From positions 25,322 to 89,321 of the forward strand of contig NZ_AYSV01000087.1 in assembly GCF_000506865.1 (NCBI RefSeq): a stretch of DNA of 64,000 nt. The letters are read 5' to 3'. The position numbers and the translations under genes were made by a program. The notes under the pieces are model-generated. The model ran no database searches and had not been told where the DNA came from. It saw nothing but the letters and a program-made list of their open reading frames with translations. This stretch comes from Pelistega indica (lineage in GTDB: Bacteria; Pseudomonadota; Gammaproteobacteria; Burkholderiales; Burkholderiaceae_B). Shown here piece after piece: positions 29,319 to 38,616 of the stretch (within the stretch, counting starts at the first letter, position 1; each line of letters opens with the position of its first letter).

Positions 29319-29690
29319 TTAAGGCAAAAGTAATTTACGAAACGTTGGTTCAGCCAATACCTTAATGCAAGCAAGGCTACGTATCTTAGTGCCTTGATGA
29401 CTCATCAGATTTGATTTAGCTAAATAATCCACTAAATACTCATTAATCGCTTCATAGACCTCAATTTCATAAGACTGTCGCTCTAATAAAGCTGATGCTG
29501 TCAGATACCAATCATCTTGTAATGCTGTCTGACCCGCATCTTTGCTAACCATACCAGCACAGCGTGCAATTGTCCAATATTCTAGGTCTTGGGGGACTAG
29601 ATTGTGCGTATTAGCTATAGCTCCAAAACTTAAGCACAAAGAAAAAGCACAGACAATTAGCGTACTTTTAATACAATTAAATAAACTCAT
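29319..29690 (-). CDS. tai4: Tai4-type type VI amidase immunity protein
   Basis: A ~123-residue exported protein: an N-terminal signal peptide (hydrophobic CIKSTLIVCAFSLCLSFG, cleavage near AIANT) then a mostly helical domain with ARCAGMVSKDA and SLACIKVLAEP. The ATG at 29690 overlaps the tae4 stop as ATGA and has a GGGAG site. A periplasmic location and direct coupling to a Tae4 amidase gene fit the Tai4 immunity family, which blocks the amidase active site. The family call rests mainly on context, signal peptide and size; sequence motifs alone are weak. Confidence 0.75.
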   Translation of the reverse strand: MSLFNCIKSTLIVCAFSLCLSFGAIANTHNLVPQDLEYWTIARCAGMVSKDAGQTALQDDWYLTASALLERQSYEIEVYEAINEYLVDYLAKSNLMSHQGTKIRSLACIKVLAEPTFRKLLLP

Positions 29691-30178
29691 GGTAACTCCC
29701 ATAAGTATGCTTCTTCAGGAACAAAACTACCATTGTCAGGACTTTCACTTAAATGACATGAGTCTGAACACTTCGTACCATTCCACAAAGTAATATGACC
29801 TTGAGCATCACCCCAACCTGTTCCTTTAACCACAAGAATACCTTTTTTATCTTTAAAATCGGTGTAACTGGGAGCCCCTTTTATAATTACCTCTGGTCGA
29901 CCAAAAGTACTCTGAAAATATTCTATTGTTCCTACGACTCGATAAAGATACCACTGCCCATCGCGACCACTACTCATAGCAATATTCTGCTTTTTTGTTA
30001 TCTGAAATCCTGTTTGATTCAAAACATGGCTAATACGAATAGGACAAGCATTATTAAATATTCCACTATCAATATTTGATTTTACTTTGCCCCCTATTAA
30101 ATCCCCTACCATTTTTACAGGAACATTTACTGTTTCAAATGCCTGCCATGCTTCTCTAAACTTAGGTCTATTTACCAT
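29687..30178 (-). CDS. tae4: Tae4-family type VI secretion amidase effector
   Basis: A 163-residue protein of the Tae4 family, NlpC/P60-like peptidoglycan amidases injected by type VI secretion that cut the gamma-D-glutamyl-mDAP bond. Family motifs are clear: NACPIRISHVLNQTG with catalytic Cys45, and GWGDAQGHITLWNGTKC with catalytic His128; C137 and C141 match the conserved cysteine pair near the C-terminus. There is no signal peptide, as expected for a T6SS cargo. The GAGG ribosome site is 8 nt from the ATG. No other T6SS gene is in the window, so this is an orphan effector-immunity pair. Confidence 0.9.
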   Translation of the reverse strand: MVNRPKFREAWQAFETVNVPVKMVGDLIGGKVKSNIDSGIFNNACPIRISHVLNQTGFQITKKQNIAMSSGRDGQWYLYRVVGTIEYFQSTFGRPEVIIKGAPSYTDFKDKKGILVVKGTGWGDAQGHITLWNGTKCSDSCHLSESPDNGSFVPEEAYLWELP

Positions 30179-30378
30179 TTAATCCTCAATAATTTTAAAA
30201 CGTAAATTATTGCTTATTAAGCGTTTTGAGAAATGTAGCAATAATGTATTAGATTATTTTTACAGAATTATTATATTTTTATTACTTATAATATATTTAA
30301 TCTTGAGACCTATTGCACCACAGAATAATAAGCCTCCCCCATAGCGTATTCGGATGATCCGTCATTGCTCCAATAAAT

Positions 30379-32006
<1,628 letters not shown>

Positions 32007-32187
32007 AAGAGTCCTAACGTTAGTCAGTTATAAACCATTATTGTATAATATCCAGCATAAAAGTAAGTAAAATTACAGTAATCAGTTTATACTCATGTAT
32101 TAAATGCTTATTTTTGGCTAAAATAAGTGGATATATTTGTATAGTAGTGTCAAAAATTTAAAGATGGATCGTTAATCGAGGGTCTAA

Positions 32188-32892
32188 ATGAAACAGGTTT
32201 TTACTAAAGTTTTACTAGCAAGTGGTCTAGTAATGGGTTTAACAGCAGGTGCTGCACAAGCACAAAACGCGACTACACCAGATATTAAGCGTGGTGAAAC
32301 TTTATTTACTCAGGGTGATGTACAACGTGGTATCTTGGCCTGTGTAGCCTGTCACGGACAAGCTGGTACGAGTGCCATAGCTATGTATCCACACTTAGCA
32401 GGTATGCCAGCGGGTTATATCGTTAGCCAACTCAAAAATTTCCAAGTCGCTGAGGGTGCAGATCGCAGTGCACGTATGAATATTGACGGTTCACCAACGG
32501 CAATGGCTCCTATCGTGGCTAAAATGACTGAGCAAGATATGAACGATTTAGCGGCATATATTTCTAAACAGAAATTATCTAAACCAGCTTTTGCTCAACA
32601 TGCTGCTGATATAGAGTTTGTTCATCGTGGTCGTGAAATTTGGCGTGCAGGTATTCCTGAGCGCCATGTGCCTGCTTGTGCTTCCTGTCATGGTGCCGAA
32701 GGGCAAGGTATGCCAGAGCAATTCCCATTCTTGTCTGGTCAACATCCTGAATACATTCTTTCTCAATTGCATTCATTTGCAGAAGGTGCTCGTACACATG
32801 GTGGTGCCGAGAATATGATGGGTACAATTGCTAACCGTATGAGCAATGCCGATATGAAAGCTGTTGCAGATTATGCAGCAGGTATTCGCTAA
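32188..32892 (+). CDS. Diheme cytochrome c4
   Basis: A 234-residue exported cytochrome with a signal peptide (cleavage near AQAQ, residue ~26) and two heme-binding motifs: CVACH at 52-56 and CASCH at 164-168. Internal duplication of two cytochrome c domains, each with a late Met ligand (e.g. APIVAKM, ENMMGTIANRM), is the c4 pattern. It passes electrons to terminal oxidases on the periplasmic side. The heme attachment genes resB-ccsB follow directly. Confidence 0.93.
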   Translation: MKQVFTKVLLASGLVMGLTAGAAQAQNATTPDIKRGETLFTQGDVQRGILACVACHGQAGTSAIAMYPHLAGMPAGYIVSQLKNFQVAEGADRSARMNIDGSPTAMAPIVAKMTEQDMNDLAAYISKQKLSKPAFAQHAADIEFVHRGREIWRAGIPERHVPACASCHGAEGQGMPEQFPFLSGQHPEYILSQLHSFAEGARTHGGAENMMGTIANRMSNADMKAVADYAAGIR

Positions 32893-32945
32893 TTTTTTTA
32901 GATTTACAAAATAAAAGTTATCATGCTTTAAGTGGCATGATGGAG

Positions 32946-32974
32946 GGGATGCCGTCACGGTATCCCTTTGTTTT
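32946..32974 (+). terminator. Rho-independent terminator after cytochrome c4
   Basis: GGGATGCC and GGTATCCC (one G-T) form an 8-bp stem with a 5-nt loop, followed by TTTGTTTT. It lies in the 100-nt gap before resB; partial readthrough is possible. Confidence 0.65.
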
Positions 32975-32994
32975 ATGAAAATTTTATTGTAACA

Positions 32995-35082
32995 ATGCAA
33001 AAATATAAACGTCGTTGGGGGGCAGAGCTGTTAGAACTATTTGGTTCAATGCGCTTTGCGATCTATTTGCTGATGATTATCTGTATTGCAAGTGCAATAG
33101 GCACTTTGTTAGAGCAGAATCGTGAAGAAATTTTTTATATAGACCGCTTCGGTACGTATTGGTACCAAGTATTTAGTAAATTTAGCGTTAGCCAGATTTA
33201 TAATACTTGGTGGTTTCTTGTTGTCATGGCATTTTTGGTTATTTCGACTAGCTTATGTTTGATACGTAATGTTCCTAAGTTTGTTAAAGAAATGCGCTCT
33301 TTTAAAGAGTATGTTCGCCAAAGTAGTCTAAAAGCCTTTCCTCATAAAATTGATATCCAAACACCTTACACTGCTGACCAAGCAGTGAATATGTCCAAAG
33401 TCTGGCTTAAAAAACAAGGTTATGCCTTTAAAGAGAAAGTAGAAGGTGAGACAGTTCTCTTGGCCTCTAGAAAAGGTAGTTCGAATCGTCTAGGTTATAT
33501 TTTTGCGCATTTAGCAATTGTAGTTATTTGTATTGGTGGCTTACTAGATAGTGAGCTACCTAATCGATTGCAAATTTGGTTTGAGCATAAACAGCCCATC
33601 CCGGCAGAGGCAAAATTTGTATCAGACTTGTCACCTGCCTCAAAATTTGGTGTGCATAATTTATCATTCCGTGGGAATGTTTCTATCAGTGAGGGTGATA
33701 GTTCTAATTATGCTTTATTGGCTCTAGGCGAAGACACTTTCTTGCAAAACTTGCCCTTCGATATCAAATTAAATAAATTTATTATCGAATATTACCAAAT
33801 GAATGGTATGCCTAAGCGATTTGCAAGTGATGTAACTATTACCGACCATGAAACAGGTAAATCAGAGAACCAGATTATTGAAGTTAATCACCCCTACCAA
33901 TTACATGGAGTCACCTTATATCAATCCAGTTTTAATGACGGTGGTTCAAAATTAACCTTAAAAACATATGCGTTGAAAGAAGACAAAGATCCGAACCTAG
34001 AGCTTAAAACGAGAGTGGGTCAAACTTCGGCGATTACAACTATGGTGGATGGAAAGCCACAAACATATCAATTAAGAGTGGATGACTTTAGACCAATTAA
34101 TGTTGAAAATCTAAGTACACCTGAATCATTAGCAAAACCTAAAAATTTCCAAGAGCAAATTTTGGCTGTGACAGGAAGTGCAGCAAGTAAACATAATGCT
34201 AATTTGCATAATGTTGGGCCCTTGGTTAAATATACGCTGACTGATGATAAAAATCAGTCCGTACAATATCAAAACTATATGTTACCAGTGGAGTTAGATG
34301 GTAAGTTGGTATTTTTGATTGGTTTAAAATTACCTACAGATGCTGGGTTTAGTTATATTCGGATTCCTGCTGATGAAAAAACTTCTATGGATGAATTTTT
34401 TGCTTTAAAAGAGGCGCTAGAAAACCCAGAGATGCGTCTTAAAGCGGCACAAGCTTATGCTGCTAGAGTAGATGATCCAAGAATTGACCGTAAGAATATT
34501 GTCGCTTTGGCAGATAGGGCGTTAGGAATATTTGCTAAAAGTGGTTTTAAGGGTATTGATGATTATGTAGATGGCGTGGGTGTACCAGAAGCAGAACGAG
34601 TGCCTGCTAATATCCGTGAACCAATGAAAGGTATTTTACGTGATTACCTAGTGTTCTCTGCAATTGATTTACGTAATATGGCACGTGAAAAAATAGGCTT
34701 ACCTGTGTTAAATTACGTTAATCAGGCCGATGCAGAAAAACAAGCGATGTGGTTTGACACAGCTATTCGTGCGTTATCAGATATTTCATTTTACCCTGCA
34801 CCTGTGGTATTACAGTTAAAGACTTTCGAGCATATTCAAGGCACTGTTCTACAAGCAACACGCTCCCCTGGTAAATATGTTGTGTATTTAGGCTGTTTGT
34901 TTCTGATACTAGGTGTTTTTCAAATGTTTTATGTCAGGGAACGACGCTTATGGTTGTGGGTGGTACCTAGTGAGCACGGTAGTGAAATCAAGGCAGCTAT
35001 GTCATCACAAAAACGAACAATGGATTTCTTGAAAGAGTTTGAGAAGTTCAAACAAGATTTTTCTGAGTTAGAAAGGAAATAA
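32995..35082 (+). CDS. resB: Cytochrome c biogenesis protein ResB (Ccs1)
   Basis: A ~695-residue System II heme-ligation protein. Three N-terminal membrane segments (GSMRFAIYLLMIICIASAIGTLLEQ; WWFLVVMAFLVISTSLCL; YIFAHLAIVVICIGGLLDS) are followed by a large periplasmic domain and a final segment YVVYLGCLFLILGVFQMFYV near residue 625. With CcsB it exports heme and joins it to apocytochromes c. ATG at 32995 is preferred; an in-frame TTG at 32968 lies inside the preceding terminator. ccsB starts 1 nt after the stop. Confidence 0.93.
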   Translation: MQKYKRRWGAELLELFGSMRFAIYLLMIICIASAIGTLLEQNREEIFYIDRFGTYWYQVFSKFSVSQIYNTWWFLVVMAFLVISTSLCLIRNVPKFVKEMRSFKEYVRQSSLKAFPHKIDIQTPYTADQAVNMSKVWLKKQGYAFKEKVEGETVLLASRKGSSNRLGYIFAHLAIVVICIGGLLDSELPNRLQIWFEHKQPIPAEAKFVSDLSPASKFGVHNLSFRGNVSISEGDSSNYALLALGEDTFLQNLPFDIKLNKFIIEYYQMNGMPKRFASDVTITDHETGKSENQIIEVNHPYQLHGVTLYQSSFNDGGSKLTLKTYALKEDKDPNLELKTRVGQTSAITTMVDGKPQTYQLRVDDFRPINVENLSTPESLAKPKNFQEQILAVTGSAASKHNANLHNVGPLVKYTLTDDKNQSVQYQNYMLPVELDGKLVFLIGLKLPTDAGFSYIRIPADEKTSMDEFFALKEALENPEMRLKAAQAYAARVDDPRIDRKNIVALADRALGIFAKSGFKGIDDYVDGVGVPEAERVPANIREPMKGILRDYLVFSAIDLRNMAREKIGLPVLNYVNQADAEKQAMWFDTAIRALSDISFYPAPVVLQLKTFEHIQGTVLQATRSPGKYVVYLGCLFLILGVFQMFYVRERRLWLWVVPSEHGSEIKAAMSSQKRTMDFLKEFEKFKQDFSELERK

Positions 35083-35083
35083 T

Positions 35084-36434
35084 ATGTCAGGACAAGTATT
35101 GGATCAACAAGGGGCTACTATGTATCCGTCAGATAAATGGATAGAGAAAGTCAATGGTGATAAGAATCTAGAAAAGACGATTAGATTGGACTGATGCTGT
35201 GTTTTTTGCTGTGCTTGTGGCGGCTGTGGGATATATTTTCTCTCAATGGTCACAAAAAATGGATATCTACGAGCAGGGTATTCTTGCTGTTGTACCAGTA
35301 ATCTTAGTGTGGTTAGGCTGGTTATGGCGTCCATTAAGAACATTATTCCTAGGTGTATTTGTTATCACGTTATTTTCATTATGGTTATATGACGGTGATT
35401 TAGCAAATGCACAAAAAAAATTCTTACTCAAATATTTGATTTCTTCCCAGTCCGCTATTTTATGGATGTCTGCTTTGTTTTTTATGGCAACAGTGGCGTA
35501 TTGGATTTCTTATTTTAGTCCTAAATTTGATTGGATGGGTAGTATCTTTACCTGGGCTGCAGTCGTATTAGGCTTTGTTGGATTATTAGTCCGTTGGCGT
35601 GAAGGGCATTTAATTGCTGCTGATATGGGACACATTCCTGTTAGTAACTTATATGAGGTATTTGTTTTATTCTGTTTAATTACAGCAATGTTCTACCTGT
35701 ACTATGAAAAACGCTATAACACGAGGGCGTTGGGAGCATTCGTATTATTGGTGATTTCGTCTGCGGTGATTTTCTTGATGTGGTATACCTTTGAACGCGA
35801 TGCGGCTACTATTGGACCGTTGAATAATGCGCTAAACAGTTGGTGGATGAAACTTCATGTTCCTGCTAATTTTATCGGCTATGGTACTTTTGCATTGTCA
35901 GCTATGGTAGGATTTGCATATTTAGTTAAGCATTACGCCAATACAAACTCATGGGCGAGTATGATCCCTTTGCTAATTATTGGTGCTGGTCTAATTGCTG
36001 AAGTATTTATTTTTGGTGATCGAGGTGGTGTATCGGTTTTCTGGGTAGTTTATTTTGGTATTAGTTTGGTGATTGTTGCTTTAATTTTGATGCTAAGAAA
36101 AAGAATTGCCGCACGCTTACCTTCGTTTGAAATACTAGATGATATTATGTATCGTGCGATTGCTGTTGGTTTTGCATTCTTTACCGTTGCAACTGTGTTA
36201 GGTGCATTCTGGGCGGCTGATGCGTGGGGGACATATTGGCAATGGGACCCTAAAGAGACTTGGGCATTGGTGGTATGGCTTAATTATGCCGCATGGTTGC
36301 ATTTACGTCTAATGAAAGGGATGCGTGGTGTTGCTGCCGCTTATTGGGCATTAGCTGGCTTAGTGATTACAACCTTTGCATTTATTGGGGTAAATATTTT
36401 CTTATCTGGATTACATTCTTATGGTCAGCTGTAA
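35084..36434 (+). CDS. ccsB: Cytochrome c biogenesis protein CcsB/ResC, one frameshift near the start
   Basis: The large frame (from about 35199) carries the CcsA/CcsB family core: the WWMKLHVPANFIGYG segment with a heme-ligand His and the tryptophan-rich WGTYWQWDPKETW heme-handling loop. The expected N-terminus lies upstream: ATG 35084, right after resB, reads 32 residues, and removing one A from the A4 run at 35172-35175 joins it as NLERRLDWTDAVFFAV. The repaired protein has ~449 residues and about eight membrane segments. It partners ResB in System II. Confidence 0.92.
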
Positions 36435-36444
36435 GAAATAGTTG

Positions 36445-36474
36445 AAAAAGGAGCTCAGTGAGCTCCTTTTTTTC
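36445..36474 (+). terminator. Rho-independent terminator after ccsB
   Basis: An AAAAAGGAGCTCA arm mirrors TGAGCTCCTTTTT, with the workable stem GGAGCT/AGCTCC and a T7 tail at 36467-36473. It ends the resB-ccsB unit. Confidence 0.9.
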
Positions 36475-36578
36475 GAGGGTCCAAGCAAGTTAGATAACGA
36501 ACCGTTGTTACCTATATATTGATATTACTCTACGGCTTAGACTTTTAAGGAATGAAGTCAAGGCAGAATAGATAAGAT

Positions 36579-36911
36579 TTAAATCTGAACAGTTAATGAT
36601 TTGCCTGTTAAACCAGAGCAGAGTTCAGCTATTTGCTCACCAAGATTGGCGCCTTCTTCACGTGTGTTAACCCAATTTTCACCTTCTAAGCGGTAGTGAA
36701 AGGCTCCACTAGGAGCAGCTAACCACATTTCTTGTAAAGGAGTTTGTGCATTGATGACGACATGGTGTTTATTATTAAAGATTAGGGTTAGAACATAGCC
36801 TTCTTTTTTGGCATCAACATCAATATCTAGGTTTTCAAACCAGTCATCAGCTTGGCGTTGAATATTATTTATAATCTTATCAGCACGGACAAGAAATTCT
36901 GTTTCTGTCAT
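36579..36911 (-). CDS. cyaY: Frataxin-like iron donor CyaY
   Basis: A 110-residue frataxin-fold protein that binds iron and modulates Fe-S cluster assembly. It has the acidic first helix (ADKIINNIQRQADDWFENLDIDVD) and the conserved sheet region VINAQTPLQEMWLAAPSGAFHY. It is divergent from lptM-lysA, the common proteobacterial arrangement (cyaY / lptM-lysA). Confidence 0.93.
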   Translation of the reverse strand: MTETEFLVRADKIINNIQRQADDWFENLDIDVDAKKEGYVLTLIFNNKHHVVINAQTPLQEMWLAAPSGAFHYRLEGENWVNTREEGANLGEQIAELCSGLTGKSLTVQI

Positions 36912-36952
36912 AATTAAACTCTCTAGATAATCATTTTTTTAGGAAGTAAGCG

Positions 36953-37228
36953 ATGGTAATCAATACCATAACGCATCGTAAAAAACTTATTGTAACCCTC
37001 ATTTTAGTATGTGTGGGTGTTTCTGCGTGTGGATTTAAGGCTCCACTCTATTATCCAACTCCTGCACAACGTGCGGAGCTAGAAGCTAAAGAAAAGCGTA
37101 TTCAGGCTCGAAAAGAAGCACGAAGAGCGCAAGAACGAGCAGAAAGAGAAGCTCGTAAAGCACAAGCAGAAAAAGAGGCTCAACAGGCCTCTGAACATAC
37201 TCGTCAATCCGATAGTAACTCAAATTAA
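36953..37228 (+). CDS. lptM: LptM-like small lipoprotein
   Basis: A 91-residue lipoprotein. A signal peptide ends with lipobox VSAC (Cys26), followed by the family signature CGFKAPLYYP. The remaining ~50 residues are a charged Arg/Glu/Ala-rich helix (coiled-coil-like) and a Ser/Asn tail, longer than in E. coli YifL/LptM. LptM assists LptD maturation in the outer membrane in E. coli; the extended helix is lineage-specific. It precedes lysA by 5 nt. Confidence 0.85.
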   Translation: MVINTITHRKKLIVTLILVCVGVSACGFKAPLYYPTPAQRAELEAKEKRIQARKEARRAQERAEREARKAQAEKEAQQASEHTRQSDSNSN

Positions 37229-37233
37229 GCCGT

Positions 37234-38520
37234 ATGAATACATTACCCACACCTGTAGGAAGCCCTTTTTTTCATTACCAAGATAATCAATTATTTGTAG
37301 AAAATTGTTCTGTTAACGATATAGCAAAAGAGTTTGGAACACCATTATATGTTTACTCTAAAGCTGCACTGAAAGCACACTGGCAGTTGTATCAACAGAT
37401 AATAGATACGTATAAAAAGGTTTTGGTTTGTTATGCGGTTAAAGCTAACTCTAATCTAGCCATTCTACATCAGTTTGCACAATTGGGATCTGGCTTTGAT
37501 ATTGTTTCAGGGGGAGAGCTGGCGAGAGCGCTCAAAGCAGGTGCAGACCCACAAAAAATTATTTTTTCTGGGGTCGGTAAACAGACATGGGAAATTGAGG
37601 CGGCTTTAAATGCAGGGATTAAATGCTTTAATATTGAATCAATTCCTGAACTAGACTTACTGGCTATGGTAGCACAGCAGTTGAATAAAACAGCGGCTAT
37701 TTCGTTACGTGTAAATCCTGATGTTGATGCAAAAACACATCCCTATATCTCGACTGGTTTGAAAGAAAATAAATTTGGTGTCGATATTAATGTCGCCGTC
37801 AGTATTTATAAAAAAGCACAATCATTAGCTAATATTGAGATTGTTGGAGTTGATTGTCATATTGGTTCGCAAATTACAAAAATTTCACCTTTTGCGGATA
37901 CTGCTGATAAGCTCATTGCTTTATTGGATGCTCTTAAAGCTGAGGGGATTGTGCTAAAACATGTGGATATTGGTGGAGGGTTAGGAATCACTTATACGGA
38001 TGAGAGACCAGCTAAGCCAGTAGAAATGGTTAATATTGTGATGCAGAAATTAATTCAAGCAGGTTATGGTGATGTAGAGTTAATTTTGGAGCCTGGTCGA
38101 TCCTTAGTTGGCAATATAGGAATTTTGGTGGCTCAAGTGCAGTTTGTCAAAGATACTGAGGCCAAGAATTTTGCGATTGTAGATGCGGCGATGAATGATT
38201 TAATTCGCCCAACGCTTTATGATGCTTATCACGGTGTATTAGCTGTGCAAGAAGGGAAGGATAAAGCTAAACAAACGGTTGATATCGTCGGTCCTATTTG
38301 TGAGTCAGGTGATTGGTTAGCCAAAGATCGCCAACTCGCTGTAGAGCGTGGTGACTATTTAGTCATTGAGTCTGCTGGTGCATATGGTTTTACGATGTCA
38401 AGTCAATATAATACACGTCCAAGAGCTGCAGAAATATTAGTGGATGGTGATCAATGTCATGTGATTCGAGAGCGTGAAACAATTGAACAATTATTAGCAT
38501 TAGAGCATATTGTAGATTAA
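37234..38520 (+). CDS. lysA: Diaminopimelate decarboxylase
   Basis: A 428-residue fold-type III PLP enzyme making lysine from meso-diaminopimelate. The PLP lysine is K70 in VCYAVKANSN. Also seen are VDCHIGSQITK, HVDIGGGLGI, LEPGRSLVGN (phosphate-binding) and the second-subunit GPICESGDWLA. Ends just before a strong bidirectional terminator. Confidence 0.97.
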   Translation: MNTLPTPVGSPFFHYQDNQLFVENCSVNDIAKEFGTPLYVYSKAALKAHWQLYQQIIDTYKKVLVCYAVKANSNLAILHQFAQLGSGFDIVSGGELARALKAGADPQKIIFSGVGKQTWEIEAALNAGIKCFNIESIPELDLLAMVAQQLNKTAAISLRVNPDVDAKTHPYISTGLKENKFGVDINVAVSIYKKAQSLANIEIVGVDCHIGSQITKISPFADTADKLIALLDALKAEGIVLKHVDIGGGLGITYTDERPAKPVEMVNIVMQKLIQAGYGDVELILEPGRSLVGNIGILVAQVQFVKDTEAKNFAIVDAAMNDLIRPTLYDAYHGVLAVQEGKDKAKQTVDIVGPICESGDWLAKDRQLAVERGDYLVIESAGAYGFTMSSQYNTRPRAAEILVDGDQCHVIRERETIEQLLALEHIVD

Positions 38521-38568
38521 GCTTTTACAATCATAATAACGTATCTTTCATTGAGTCTTCGAATAAGA

Positions 38569-38604
38569 AACCCGTTACAGCAAATGCAAGTAACGGGTTT
38601 TTAT
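38569..38604. terminator. Bidirectional terminator between lysA and mrcA
   Basis: AACCCGTTAC (38569-38578) pairs with GTAACGGGTT (38590-38599). A T-tract follows on the plus strand, and the minus strand has a TTCTTATTC tail, so it can serve both convergent genes. Confidence 0.85.
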
Positions 38605-38616
38605 TTATATCAATGA

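Noticed and set aside
30300..30378. TTGAGACCTATTGCACC near 30303 resembles the ends of some IS5-family elements.
   Set aside because: No matching opposite end, no target duplication and no transposase fragment could be found nearby; the similarity is short.
32968..32995. TTG at 32968 as the resB start.
   Set aside because: It lies in the T-tail of the cytochrome c4 terminator; ATG 32995 begins the conserved N-terminus.
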